From the NCBI GenBank assembly GCA_964555235.1, contig CAZKRU010000019.1:1-57867 (forward strand): a stretch of 57,867 nucleotides of DNA, in the 5' to 3' direction. Below are positions 15,614 to 24,645 of the stretch, in pieces. Made by a program: the position numbers and the translations under genes. Numbering within the stretch: position 1 is the stretch's first letter; each line of letters opens with the position of its first letter. Origin of the DNA: CAZKRU01 sp964555235 (GTDB lineage Bacteria; Verrucomicrobiota; Verrucomicrobiia; Methylacidiphilales; CAMAQI01). Under the pieces are notes generated by a model, which saw only the letters and a list, made by a program, of their open reading frames with translations, made no database searches and was not told the origin of the DNA.

Positions 15614-18040
15614 ATGGCGAAACGCCCCCCTACTAAAGTTCATTGGGAAGTACTCGGGTTCGTGTGGCTTGGCGCCGCTCTCCTCACCCTGCTCAGCATC
15701 CTTTCCTATGACCCTCACGATATCGCTTTTAACACGACCAATATTAATGTCGTAAAAAGCAATTTTGTCGGCCCGGTCGGTAATTACTGGGCCGGAGGAC
15801 TATTCGTCATGATCGGGCTCGCCACGTATATGGTTCCCATCGTGATGTTCGCCGCCAGTACGGCCATGTTTCTTCAGAAGGAATTCAACTGGTTTGAAAA
15901 AGCGGCTTGGACCTTTTCCTATTTCTTCAGTCTGAGCTGCCTCCTCAGTCTTCAGACCTTTTTTGGAATGGGCCTGAAAAATAGACTCAACCTTTTTGGT
16001 GTTGGCGGAATTGTTGGAGATGAGCTCGATCAGTTTTTTACAAAATTTCTCGGGCAAGGGGGCTGGACCCTGATGATGCTGACCCTTTTCATCATCTCGT
16101 TTATTTTTCTCTTTGGAATTCACCCCGTTCAACTCGGACGCGAACTCTATGCCGCGTATCAGGATTGGCAGGAATCGCGGCGCGAAAAAGAGCTCCTCAA
16201 GGATGGCCCCTCCGGACAACTTGAAATTCAAAAACGCCGTCTGGAAAAAGAGATGGATCTCCTAAAAAAGGCCGTACCCTCTCTCGTCAGTGACAAATCC
16301 ACCGCTAAAATAGTCCCCGAAAAAAAATCCCTGCCAAAAATCATCGATACCGCAGGCCCCGCTCCCACTCTACTCCCCACTCCCGAGTTGAAGCCCAAGC
16401 CAGAGGAAAAACTCAAAGCGGTCCCTCCAGCCAACGAGAAAAAAGAGAAAGAAAAACCGAAACCGACCAAGCCTTCTGAAATCCTACGACCCGCCCCCAT
16501 TCAGGAAATCAAAGACTATAAAGTGCCTCCCACCGATCTTTTGGAATCCGGCCCAAACGATATCAAACACTCTGAAACAGAGGCCGATCTCCAGCAAAAT
16601 GCAGCGATCATTATCAGCAAGCTGAAAGAATTTGGCGTCGATGCCCGTCCCGGCGACATTACTCGCGGCAATACTATCACCCGTTACGAACTCTATCCGG
16701 CGCCCGGAATCCGAGTCGACCGAATCCGCAGCCTTCAAGATGATCTCGCCCTCGCTCTTCGTGCCGAGCAGATCAATATCCTCGCGCCCATTCCCGGAAA
16801 AGATACGGTCGGGATTGAAATCCCGAATATCTCGAAGGTCATGATCCGATTCCGCGATCTCATCGAGTCGAAGGAATTCACGAACTCCAAAGCACGACTC
16901 CCGATTGCGATCGGGAAAGATCTCTACGGCAAAGCGCTCATTGCCGACCTCGCTGAGATGCCTCACCTCCTCGTTGCCGGAACGACTGGCTCCGGAAAAT
17001 CAGTCGTGGTGAATTGCATTCTTCTGAGCCTTCTTTATCGCTTCTCCCCTCAGGATCTGCACCTGATCATCGTCGACCCCAAAGTCGTCGAGCTCCAGAT
17101 GTTTAATCCACTCCCACACCTTCTCACCGATGTCGTCACAGAACCGAAGAATGTCGTCAAGGCGCTACGCCAAGTCGTTTTTGAAATGGAGAAGCGCTAC
17201 CAGATTCTCGCAAAGTCGGGCGTAAAGAATATCGTCTCCTTCAATAATCGAACCCGAGTGGCTCCAATCCCAAAAGAGCCGACGCCACTCTCGGATCCAA
17301 ACGAGATCGAGGAAGATCTCTTTGGAGAAAAAGTCTCCAAGAAGCCGATCGAGATTCCAGATCGCCTTCCTTACATCGTTGTCATTATTGATGAGCTCGC
17401 CGATCTCATGCAGACTGCCTCCTCGGATGTCGAATCGTTGATTTGTCGAATCGCCCAAAAAGCGCGTGCCGCAGGAATTCATTTAATCCTCGCCACGCAG
17501 TCCCCACGAAAAGATGTCGTCACGGGATTGATCAAAGCCAACATCCCTTCGCGAATCGCCCTCAAGGTCAATTCAGGAACCGATTCGCGAATCATTCTCG
17601 ACGAGCAGGGGGCTGAAAATCTGGTCGGAAAAGGAGACCTCCTTTATCTCGCTCCCGGCGCCCCGACAACGGTTCGCGCACAAGGGGCCTATGTCGATGA
17701 AAAGGAAATTCCGGGAGTCATCGACTTCATCACGGCACAGGTTCAATCGAATCGCGATACGGAATTCCATGCCAAGCTGAATAATCCGGATACGGAGCAG
17801 GAAGAGATCGACGACGAAACTCTTGATCTCTGTCGTCAATCTTTTCAAGTCATGCGAGAAGAGAAAAAATGCAGCGCTTCGCTCTTTCAACGCCAACTCC
17901 GAATCGGTTACAATACGGCAGCACGCGTTGTTTATATTTTTGAAAAGCGAAATGTGATTGGACCGGCAGACTCGGGTAATTCGGCTAAGCCGCGCGAAAT
18001 CCTGATCGACCTCGACAATCCTCCCTCCTGGCTTTTGTAA
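15614..18040 (+). CDS. ftsK: DNA translocase FtsK
   Basis: The 808-residue protein starts with three to four membrane spans (about 15-180), followed by a Lys/Pro-rich linker (about 190-310) much shorter than E. coli's. The motor domain has AGTTGSGKSVVVN (Walker A, about 455) and YIVVIIDELADLM (Walker B, about 587), and the gamma winged-helix end (SFQVMREEKKCSASLFQRQL) is present for recognising KOPS-type sites. FtsK pumps chromosome ends to the division septum. The ATG is 37 nt after pfkA. The stop overlaps the next gene's ATG (TAATG), implying coupling. Confidence 0.95.
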   Translation: MAKRPPTKVHWEVLGFVWLGAALLTLLSILSYDPHDIAFNTTNINVVKSNFVGPVGNYWAGGLFVMIGLATYMVPIVMFAASTAMFLQKEFNWFEKAAWTFSYFFSLSCLLSLQTFFGMGLKNRLNLFGVGGIVGDELDQFFTKFLGQGGWTLMMLTLFIISFIFLFGIHPVQLGRELYAAYQDWQESRREKELLKDGPSGQLEIQKRRLEKEMDLLKKAVPSLVSDKSTAKIVPEKKSLPKIIDTAGPAPTLLPTPELKPKPEEKLKAVPPANEKKEKEKPKPTKPSEILRPAPIQEIKDYKVPPTDLLESGPNDIKHSETEADLQQNAAIIISKLKEFGVDARPGDITRGNTITRYELYPAPGIRVDRIRSLQDDLALALRAEQINILAPIPGKDTVGIEIPNISKVMIRFRDLIESKEFTNSKARLPIAIGKDLYGKALIADLAEMPHLLVAGTTGSGKSVVVNCILLSLLYRFSPQDLHLIIVDPKVVELQMFNPLPHLLTDVVTEPKNVVKALRQVVFEMEKRYQILAKSGVKNIVSFNNRTRVAPIPKEPTPLSDPNEIEEDLFGEKVSKKPIEIPDRLPYIVVIIDELADLMQTASSDVESLICRIAQKARAAGIHLILATQSPRKDVVTGLIKANIPSRIALKVNSGTDSRIILDEQGAENLVGKGDLLYLAPGAPTTVRAQGAYVDEKEIPGVIDFITAQVQSNRDTEFHAKLNNPDTEQEEIDDETLDLCRQSFQVMREEKKCSASLFQRQLRIGYNTAARVVYIFEKRNVIGPADSGNSAKPREILIDLDNPPSWLL

Positions 18041-18714
18041 TGATCTCCATTCGTGAGCTGTGGAAAACCTACGGCACAGGCCCCACGGCTATCTCTGCGC
18101 TTCGTGGAGTAAGCCTCGAGCTTCAAGAGGGCGAATTCGTTTCGATCATGGGCCCCAGCGGGTGTGGGAAAAGCACCCTCCTTCATCTCCTCGGAGGACT
18201 CGACACTGTTTCCAAAGGAGAACTCTTCCTCGAAAGCCGTCCGCTTCATTCCCTCAACGAAACCGAACGGACCGAACTGCGACGCTCTGCCGTCGGAATT
18301 ATCTTTCAAGCTTTTAATCTGCTTCCAACCCTCACGATTGAAGAAAACGTCCTCCTCCCAGCCTTGCTTCAAGGGAATGTCTCTACGGAAATTCGAGAAC
18401 GCGCCAAAAGTCTTTTGAGCGAAGTCGGAATCGCTCACCGAGCCCATCATTTCCTGCACCAAATTTCCGGCGGCGAAATGCAACGCGCCGCCTTCGCCCG
18501 AGCCCTCCTGCTGCGTCCCCGTCTCCTCCTCGCGGATGAACCGACCGGAAATCTCGATAGCGAGAGCAGTCGCCTCGTCCTCGAACTGCTCCAAAATCTC
18601 TGGAAAACCCACCATTGCACCATTCTCCTCGTCACTCACAGCGCTGAAATCGCCGCCACGGCCCCCAAGCAGATTACGATGCGTGACGGCCAGATTGTAA
18701 AAATATCCCCTTAA
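18040..18714 (+). CDS. ABC transporter ATP-binding protein (LolD/MacB-like)
   Basis: The 224-residue ATPase has Walker A GPSGCGKSTL (about 38-47), the Q-loop IIFQAFNLLPTLT, signature ISGGEMQRAAFARAL and Walker B LLLADEPTGNLDS. The GNLDS and LLPTLTIEENV pattern is characteristic of the LolD/MacB/FtsE branch, which pairs with FtsX/LolCE-type permeases. No permease gene lies next to it. Its start overlaps the ftsK stop. Candidate roles are lipoprotein release or an FtsEX-like division task, and the ftsK linkage makes the latter tempting but unproved. The stop is followed four nt later by a GGTAGGG half element. Confidence 0.88.
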   Translation: MISIRELWKTYGTGPTAISALRGVSLELQEGEFVSIMGPSGCGKSTLLHLLGGLDTVSKGELFLESRPLHSLNETERTELRRSAVGIIFQAFNLLPTLTIEENVLLPALLQGNVSTEIRERAKSLLSEVGIAHRAHHFLHQISGGEMQRAAFARALLLRPRLLLADEPTGNLDSESSRLVLELLQNLWKTHHCTILLVTHSAEIAATAPKQITMRDGQIVKISP

Positions 18715-18717
18715 TTT

Positions 18718-18742
18718 GGTAGGGCCAAGTCGACGGTCCCGC
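18718..18742. repeat. GGTAGGG-family half element
   Basis: GGTAGGGCCAAGTCGACGG sits four nt after the stop codon of the LolD-like gene. No complementary half is seen; it may be a decayed copy. Confidence 0.5.
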
Positions 18743-18855
18743 TTCATTATCCGCATCCAATTTCGAATTGAAAAAACTCCGCGATCTCCGCGCGAAAAAA
18801 TCCCCCTCCCGCTTCCCGCCTTGCATCCGCTGCGGAATCCGCTTTTCTTTTAAGA

Positions 18856-19290
18856 ATGCAAACCCACACCAGCACAAACCAGAAACTCCCCGGATGCGGC
18901 TTCCATCATGTCGCCATTCGCTCTTGGGATTTCGATAAGACGATGACTTTTTACACGGACGGCCTTGGATTTAAACTCAAGATCGGTTGGGGAGAAAAAC
19001 CAAACCGGGCCATGATGCTCGATACAGGCGACGGAAATTATTTTGAAGTTTTTGAAGGAAAGACCACCGAAGGAGACAAACCGGAAGGGGCCGTGATTCA
19101 TTTTGCCCTACGGGTCGCGAGCTGCGATCAAGCCGTCGCGGCGGCCGTTGCTGCGGGTGCGGTGGTAACGATGGAATCGAAAGATGTCTCCATTCCCAGC
19201 TACCCTCAAGGCCCCACCCCGATACGGATTGCCTTTGTCAAAGGACCGGATGGCGAGCTCATTGAGTTTTTTGAAAATGCGCTGACCTGA
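18856..19290 (+). CDS. VOC-superfamily (glyoxalase I-like) protein
   Basis: The 144-residue protein has a first module GCGFHHVAIRSWDFDKTMTF with an early His and a second module ending DGELIEFFENA, whose Glu is the typical metal ligand of the glyoxalase I/fosfomycin-resistance fold. The substrate is unknown. It may dimerise to build the active site. It lies upstream of the CHAP-like gene by 8 nt on the same strand. The GC-rich run in the middle (VAAAVAAGAVVTM) is composition only. Confidence 0.88.
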   Translation: MQTHTSTNQKLPGCGFHHVAIRSWDFDKTMTFYTDGLGFKLKIGWGEKPNRAMMLDTGDGNYFEVFEGKTTEGDKPEGAVIHFALRVASCDQAVAAAVAAGAVVTMESKDVSIPSYPQGPTPIRIAFVKGPDGELIEFFENALT

Positions 19291-19298
19291 GTTCTCCC

Positions 19299-19877
19299 AT
19301 GAGTCTCTTCCGAATCGCCATCAATTTTCTCCTCCTCGGATTGATTCTTGGACTCGGATTTCTCCTCCTGCGCCGCCTTCTTCCTTGGGCAACCCCCATC
19401 GACACCTATCGTGGCGTCGCGATCTATGACAATGGCCCGAACTTTGTCAAAAGCCATGGACGTCACTTTGACTGGTCCGGCTATTACTACGGACAGAAAT
19501 GGCAATGCGTCGAATTCATCAAGCGTTTCTATTTCCAAGCCCTTCATCACCGGATGCCGGAAGTCATGGGCCACGCCACCGATTTCTTTGATCCAAATAT
19601 TCCCTCGGGAGAAATCAACGTCGCCCGGGGACTTCGCCAATTTCGAAATGGAGGCCTCATCCCCCCTCAACCGGACGACATCATCGTTTTTGGGGAGCTT
19701 ACCCACTACGGCCACATCGCCATCGTCACCAATGTCACCCCCACTTCGGTTGAAATGATCCAACAAAATTTTTCCACCGGGCCCCGCTCCTCCCTTCCCC
19801 TCAACCGCAACGAAGGTGCTTATTGGGTCGGCAATGAGCAGCTTCTGGCAACGGGGTGGCTCCGATTACCGAATTAA
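19299..19877 (+). CDS. Membrane-anchored CHAP-like amidase
   Basis: The 192-residue protein has an N-terminal anchor (IAINFLLLGLILGLGFLLL, about 6-24) and then a compact domain. GQKWQCVEFIKRFYF (near 67-82) carries the catalytic Cys of the CHAP family and GELTHYGHIAIVTNV (near 129-143) carries the His. CHAP amidases cut peptidoglycan stem peptides or glutathionylspermidine. The Cys-Val-Glu pattern resembles the Gsp amidase type. Placement between VOC and dinB is not informative. Confidence 0.85.
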   Translation: MSLFRIAINFLLLGLILGLGFLLLRRLLPWATPIDTYRGVAIYDNGPNFVKSHGRHFDWSGYYYGQKWQCVEFIKRFYFQALHHRMPEVMGHATDFFDPNIPSGEINVARGLRQFRNGGLIPPQPDDIIVFGELTHYGHIAIVTNVTPTSVEMIQQNFSTGPRSSLPLNRNEGAYWVGNEQLLATGWLRLPN

Positions 19878-19886
19878 ATCCAAGCC

Positions 19887-20948
19887 ATGCGTAAGATTAT
19901 CCACCTCGATATGGATTGCTTTTACGCCGCTGTCGAAATGCGCGAACATCCCGAACTCGCGGGGCAACCCATCGCCGTGGGGGGCGGCAGTCATCGGGGC
20001 GTCGTCACCACCTGCAACTACGAAGCCCGCAAGTTTGGAATTCATTCCGCGATGCCCGGCTTTCAAGCCAGAGAACGGTGCCCAAATCTTGTTTTTCTGC
20101 CGGTTCGTTTTGACCTTTACCGAGCTGAATCGGCAAAAATCCGCCGCATCCTGTTGAGTTATACTCCGCTGGTGGAACCCCTCTCCCTGGATGAAGCCTA
20201 TCTCGATGTCACCGGTCTGGATCGTTATGCGTGGAAGATTGCCAAGGAAATCCGCAAACGTATTTTTGATGAAACCGGCCTGACCAGTTCTGCCGGAATC
20301 GCCTCCAATAAGATGTTGGCGAAAATTGCCAGTGACTGGCGCAAACCGAACGGTCAGTTTGCCATCACCCCCGAGCAAGTTGAATCGTTCCTCCAGGATT
20401 TGCCCGTGCGAAAAATTTGGGGCGTAGGTCCTAAGAGTGCTGAGAAATTTGAACAGCAAGGGATCCGGACCTGCGGTGATTTGCAAAAGATCGAGCTTTC
20501 TGAGCTCATGCGCCGACAGGGAAAGTGGGGCACTGAACTCTACCGACTCTGTCGTGGACAGGATGATCGCCCGGTGGAGCCTAACCGAATTCGCAAAAGT
20601 TTTAGCAACGAATGCACCTACCCCGCGAATTTGAAAACGCTGGAGGAATGTCTGCGAGAATTAGATAAACTCGTGATCGAGTTGGAGCAGGAACTACGCA
20701 CGAAGGCGATCGATCTCCCGATTCGCAAGGCGTTCGTGAAAGTGAAATTCGCTGACTTTACCCGAACCACCAAGGAATGCATCAGTGCAAATCCGACCCG
20801 CGAAACCTACCGAGCTCTGCTCACGGAAGCTTACCAACGGAGTTCTCAACCCGTTCGCTTGCTTGGCACCGGTGTTCGCTTTGCTGAAGAAATTGAGAAA
20901 CTTGTGGAATCCTCCCAGCAGTTATTGACGCTGGAATCGCCCCAATAA
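19887..20948 (+). CDS. dinB: DNA polymerase IV (Y-family)
   Basis: The 353-residue protein starts MRKIIHLDMDCFYAAVEMRE, with the first catalytic Asp at D8. The second catalytic block SLDEAYLDV lies at about 103-111. Thumb-domain helix-hairpin-helix motifs are in LPVRKIWGVGPKSAEKF, and the little finger fills residues 240-345. Length is typical. It copies past lesions with low fidelity and is normally LexA-regulated, but no SOS box was identified here. It begins 9 nt after the CHAP-like gene. Confidence 0.95.
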   Translation: MRKIIHLDMDCFYAAVEMREHPELAGQPIAVGGGSHRGVVTTCNYEARKFGIHSAMPGFQARERCPNLVFLPVRFDLYRAESAKIRRILLSYTPLVEPLSLDEAYLDVTGLDRYAWKIAKEIRKRIFDETGLTSSAGIASNKMLAKIASDWRKPNGQFAITPEQVESFLQDLPVRKIWGVGPKSAEKFEQQGIRTCGDLQKIELSELMRRQGKWGTELYRLCRGQDDRPVEPNRIRKSFSNECTYPANLKTLEECLRELDKLVIELEQELRTKAIDLPIRKAFVKVKFADFTRTTKECISANPTRETYRALLTEAYQRSSQPVRLLGTGVRFAEEIEKLVESSQQLLTLESPQ

Positions 20949-21342
20949 ACCCGCATTTCCCGATGGTCCGCATCTCTTGACAAAATTCCACTTAGATTTC
21001 ATCGATACGCAGGAGGAATGCCTCTCCAGTGCTCGTGCGGGTCACCCAGTAGGGGACTTCGTTGGTGGTTTTCTGGTTCAAATCGATCATGGCTTCCTTC
21101 GAACTCGGGTCGATCTTCTTTTCCCATTCAAATGTAGTTTGTCGGGATGCGTCCCCTCGCCTTTCCTCTTTTCTAAGTGCGTCTTCTGCTTTTCAGGGTC
21201 TTTCCAAACGCCTCTTGCCATGGAGGAATGATAGCTCTTTTACTCCTAAGCCTCAAAAAGATATTTGTCATTGAAGTAGTCATTTCCGATGTCAATCTGA
21301 GGCCAGTGAAATTCCTATAAGCCAAAACTATCCAATTAGCAT
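20949..21342. other. Gap with a decayed gene on the minus strand
   Basis: No intact gene. On the plus strand, short open frames are not convincing. The minus strand has the remnant at 20992-21192, below. The rest is AT-rich and has no evident repeats. Confidence 0.5.
20992..21192 (-). pseudogene. Small gene remnant, minus strand
   Basis: The minus-strand frame between the stops at 21193 and 20992 reads as a plausible basic-acidic protein tail (EKKIDPSSKEAMIDLNQ, then NEVPYWVTRTSTGEAFLLR). It lacks a start codon near its 5' end, and the first ATG is only half-way. The neighbouring frame just upstream has an ATG and similar composition, which suggests a frameshift. I do not recognise the family. 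Confidence 0.35.
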
Positions 21343-21753
21343 ATGAACCGTCGGAACATTCTATTTTCATTTTTTATGCTCGGCGGCGTTTTATCCTTAT
21401 GCGCAATTTTTATTCTTCAAGAGATGGCGAAAAATATCGCTGGCATGGGCGCAACCTACCACAAGGCTTCTACTATGGAGGTTTTTATTTCAAACACCAT
21501 TGCCGCCTTGGTCGCTCTATATTTCCTCATCAGTGCCTTCGGACTGCGATCCACTCGTGATCGCAAGACACTTCATCGCATTGCAGTAGTTGCACACTTA
21601 TGCCTTCTGCCATTCGCTATTCTCTTTTGCTATCCAAACCATGGCTATGAGAATGAACTTTATTTAAATTGTTCTAGATTTTTTTCGTTAATAATACCTT
21701 GCTTTAGCCCTTGGCTTTTAATTTGGTGTTTTATTCTTTTTCGAAGTAAATAA
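21343..21753 (+). CDS. AT-rich four-span membrane protein, unknown
   Basis: The 136-residue protein has four predicted spans (about 5-28, 46-68, 82-102 and 110-133). It is clearly more AT-rich than neighbouring core genes, and its surroundings (gene remnant, truncated GIY-YIG gene, tRNA) look like an acquired island. I recognise no family. A start ATG at 21343 follows an AT-rich stretch with no clear ribosome-binding site. It does not carry cassette boundaries, so it is not an integron cassette like the one at 6334. Confidence 0.6.
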   Translation: MNRRNILFSFFMLGGVLSLCAIFILQEMAKNIAGMGATYHKASTMEVFISNTIAALVALYFLISAFGLRSTRDRKTLHRIAVVAHLCLLPFAILFCYPNHGYENELYLNCSRFFSLIIPCFSPWLLIWCFILFRSK

Positions 21754-21792
21754 TACTTTTTGAGATTTAGACCTAAAGTCGATTCTCAGCCG

Positions 21793-21942
21793 TTAGGCGG
21801 TTAAAGTCCAAGGGGCAAATTTGGAGGTATGTGGTGAGTCTCCTGTGTTGTGCTGCTGAAGTCGGGATTTCAGGTCGTGGGTGAAGCCGGTGTAAATTTC
21901 TCTCGGGTTTGGGATGGACCGGAGGTGGTAGACGTAGAACAT
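21793..21942 (-). pseudogene. Truncated GIY-YIG domain protein
   Basis: A 49-residue frame begins MFYVYHLRSI and has EIYTGFTHDLKSRLQQH, the GIY-YIG nuclease core of UvrC/YhbQ-like small proteins (here YVY...YTG). It stops at residue 49 after SKFAPWTLTA, whereas family members run to 80-95 residues with a conserved Glu-bearing helix. The 3' half is missing and the frame ends where AT-rich DNA begins, consistent with truncation by insertion or deletion. Confidence 0.7.
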
Positions 21943-21968
21943 TGCAAGAAGGTAGGGAAAACTGTCCT

Positions 21969-22077
21969 CCTTCGCAAGGCCTACGGCGGACCGCTTTCGC
22001 CTACCGAGGATGGTCCCCAAAGTCGTTTGGTATCGAGGGATTTTGGAGTTATGAATTCGCCGTAGGCTTTGCGAAGG
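21969..22077. repeat. Inverted repeat flanking the tRNA-Gly 3' end
   Basis: The sequence CTTCGCAAGGCCTACGGCG near 21969-21988 and CGCCGTAGGCTTTGCGAAG near 22059-22077 are 19-nt reverse complements with one mismatch. A GCTTTCGCCTACC segment follows the first. The right arm ends a few bases from the tRNA. Confidence 0.7.
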
Positions 22078-22081
22078 CGAA

Positions 22082-22152
22082 AGCGGGTGAAGGGAATCGA
22101 ACCCTCGTGTGCAGCTTGGAAGGCTGCCGTTCTACCATTGAACTACACCCGC
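22082..22152 (-). tRNA. tRNA-Gly(TCC)
   Basis: On the minus strand the 7-bp acceptor GCGGGTG/CACCCGC pairs perfectly. The D-loop has GTTCAATGGTAGAAC, the anticodon loop CTTCCAA gives TCC, the T-arm is GAGGG-TTCGATT-CCCTT, and the discriminator is U. The CCA end is not encoded. This is a complete, canonical glycine tRNA reading GGA/GGG. Confidence 0.96.
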
Positions 22153-22229
22153 GAATCAAGGACAGTCGATGACTGCTTCTTTTTTGAATTAGCAAAGTTT
22201 CCCGGGTTGAAAAGAATTTTGTTCGAATT

Positions 22230-24395
22230 TTATCGAACCGGTTTTTGGTCAAAGGGCGGGATCTTTCCGGCATGAAGGTCGTAGATTCGCGCATGGGTCG
22301 CGCGGGCGGCTTGAACGAGGAATGGATTAGGAACATCGGCAACACTCACAAACCCATTGTAAGCCGTTTCCGTATCGGAACGACCGGTAATGGGTTCATC
22401 TTGAAATTGAAAGTAGTGACATCCGACAAAATACGGACGCGCCGCCAGTTGCTCGGTGTAAAGGCGAAATCCGGTCGCACGATCCCGCTGATCCCGAACA
22501 GGAACAGCCGTGGTAAGCAGCCCGGTATCCAAACTGTTGTGACTGTATTCCCCGATCAAAAACGGCTTGTCGATTTTCGCCGCCAGCTTATCGAATTCTC
22601 CGACCTTCGGGACGACTTCGTAGTGATTAAAACTGACCACATCGACATGCTTTCCACAGGCCTCAATCACTTCGACATATTCTCCGATCTGATGAATTCG
22701 CGAGCCGAGAACCAGGTGATTCGGATCGGCCTGATGATAAGCCTTCGTCCACTTTCCATACCATAAATCGGCATATTCGCCACGAATCTCCGCCATATCT
22801 TTCACCGCGTTCGAGTGCGGTTTTTTGGGCCAGTAGATTTTATCAAATGAAGTCACCTTGAGGTGCCACGCCGTTTGGAGTGCTTCAACCGTTCCGTACT
22901 TCTCCTTCAATCGACCGAGAGCCCATTGCTTTGCCTCACGGGTATTGGGCAATTCCAAAATCATCTCCGGAAAGGCTCCCCAATCCAATTCGTTATTTAG
23001 AAAATGTCCAATGCACCAAGGGTCATCACGAAACGGGGTCAATGTCTCCTTCGCCACCATCAGGGCATTTCGTTCAAAACTGGGATCAAAAACATCCTCG
23101 ATTTTGTGAGTCACCATGGGAAATTCCACCGGAGTGTGCGGAAAATACCAATTCCCGGTCCCCATGGTGACATACGGGATTTTTTTTGCGCGATATTGAT
23201 CGATCGCAGACCAATTTCCAATCGTCGTAAAGCCCCACGAGATCTGACGCTTCAAGGCTCGATCATTAAATTTCTTCAGATATCCCTCCCCCCACTTGCG
23301 CGCTAAGTTTGCACGATAAAAGGAGACGCCATCAAAAGTTCCATCCTTGCGCTGAATCTCCTCCCAACACTCTTCAAAAATCCCATCCTTGGGCGGAAGC
23401 GAAGTATAGGCAGGCCTCGTTAGATTCGTCAGCGGCGCATAAATTCCCGGAAGCACGCAATCAATCCCCGAACTGAAAAAAAGATTCCCATTAGGCGCCA
23501 CCAACCACCAGCGCCCGTCAATTTTTTTCGTTCGGAAAAATCCCGTTCCTTCGTGCCGTCCTCCTCCCGTCCACGCTTGATACTTATCCCGATCCTGCAT
23601 CTGCGGCATCTGCTCCAATTCCATCACTTCGCGTCGATCCCAGGCCCGCAGCTCCTCCTCCGAATAAACTTTGGAAGGCCAAGTCCCGTGACTGTTCTGT
23701 CCGAATTCATCGACCCATCCCTTGACCGGCGCCGCCTCTGCGAAACGCATTCCATAAAATCCGATTGCAGCGTGAGCGGGCGCCTCTTTAAAACTCCACT
23801 CAATCTCGCGAACCCCTTCCAAATCCATCTGCCCATTTCCCCAAAAATTGGGAACATCGCCAGGGATCAACCATTCCCACCCGCTGTAGCTGTACGGAAT
23901 GTGAAAAATCGGCAAACGCCAGACGACCCGCTGAAAGGGTTCCATCTTTGCCAGGAAACTGACTCGTTCGCCATTTTTGTTGGATCCTGGAACGCGCCGC
24001 AAATAAATCTCGAGTTCGACCTTCCCCTCGGAACGATTTTCAAGATCGACTTCCAGATAACGCCAGCCACGCCAATCCTTTGGTGATATTTGATCAGTCA
24101 GCGTCCATTTGCGATTCTCGCCCGATTCCGGAAACGAGATTTCAACGCCGCACGACTTCCCCCGGCCATCAACAATCCACGCCGCAAATCTTCCCGAGGC
24201 CGAGGCCAATGATTTCATTTCGGAAAAAGTCAGCATCTCCTTCGGTTTGACAAGCGTGACCGTCTCCTCGTTTCCCGTCATCAAAACCATTCCCATGAAA
24301 AGGAGGAGAAGAAGTAAAATGCCGTCAATCCTCGTGAGCCGAAGTGTTTTCGGCACCTGATATGTTTTTGCGGCAACATGCATGGATTGATCCAT
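22230..24395 (-). CDS. Membrane-anchored clan GH-A glycoside hydrolase (agarase/beta-galactosidase-like)
   Basis: The 721-residue protein has a signal-anchor at about 24-40 (ILLLLLLFMGMVLM). An N-terminal beta-sandwich (50-220) binds carbohydrate or shapes the site. The TIM barrel begins near 280 and carries HFLNNELDWG (E469, putative acid/base) and LIGEYSHNS (E616, putative nucleophile), the clan GH-A pair after strands 4 and 7. The pattern best resembles the GH50 beta-agarase group or GH42-like enzymes; the substrate cannot be fixed. No lone PUL partner genes are adjacent. The gene is 78 nt beyond tRNA-Gly on the same strand. Confidence 0.8.
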   Translation of the reverse strand: MDQSMHVAAKTYQVPKTLRLTRIDGILLLLLLFMGMVLMTGNEETVTLVKPKEMLTFSEMKSLASASGRFAAWIVDGRGKSCGVEISFPESGENRKWTLTDQISPKDWRGWRYLEVDLENRSEGKVELEIYLRRVPGSNKNGERVSFLAKMEPFQRVVWRLPIFHIPYSYSGWEWLIPGDVPNFWGNGQMDLEGVREIEWSFKEAPAHAAIGFYGMRFAEAAPVKGWVDEFGQNSHGTWPSKVYSEEELRAWDRREVMELEQMPQMQDRDKYQAWTGGGRHEGTGFFRTKKIDGRWWLVAPNGNLFFSSGIDCVLPGIYAPLTNLTRPAYTSLPPKDGIFEECWEEIQRKDGTFDGVSFYRANLARKWGEGYLKKFNDRALKRQISWGFTTIGNWSAIDQYRAKKIPYVTMGTGNWYFPHTPVEFPMVTHKIEDVFDPSFERNALMVAKETLTPFRDDPWCIGHFLNNELDWGAFPEMILELPNTREAKQWALGRLKEKYGTVEALQTAWHLKVTSFDKIYWPKKPHSNAVKDMAEIRGEYADLWYGKWTKAYHQADPNHLVLGSRIHQIGEYVEVIEACGKHVDVVSFNHYEVVPKVGEFDKLAAKIDKPFLIGEYSHNSLDTGLLTTAVPVRDQRDRATGFRLYTEQLAARPYFVGCHYFQFQDEPITGRSDTETAYNGFVSVADVPNPFLVQAARATHARIYDLHAGKIPPFDQKPVR

Positions 24396-24598
24396 CCCGA
24401 GCCCTCTCCCCTGTAAAACTCCCTTGATCGGTTTCTCCCAAAACCACCTCAGGAATCTTCCCTACTGAAAAGATCCTCCAAGTCTTGAAAATATCAACGG
24501 AAATTTCGTAAAAAGTTTTGAAGAGGCCTTAAAGGCCAATGACTTAGCTCACACGGAGGTCACGGTGCTCACGGAGATTAAATCCTGATCAATATCAT

Positions 24599-24624
24599 GG
24601 CGCCTTCGGAGAAGTCGCCCTACC
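24599..24624. repeat. GGTAGGG-family half element after the permease gene
   Basis: GGCGCCTTCGGAGAAGTCGC followed by CCTACC equals the right half of the complete copy at 3280-3342. It lies downstream of the oppC-like gene. Upstream at 24549-24577 is a CACGGAGGTCACGGTGCTCACGGAG word run without an obvious partner arm. Confidence 0.65.
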
Positions 24625-24645
24625 ACCCTCACAAATTCGGCAAGC

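Noticed and set aside
21754..21799. GTTAGGC near the AT-rich membrane-protein gene as a second integron core
   Set aside because: There is no left core, and the space to the gene stop is too short for an attC fold with pairing arms.
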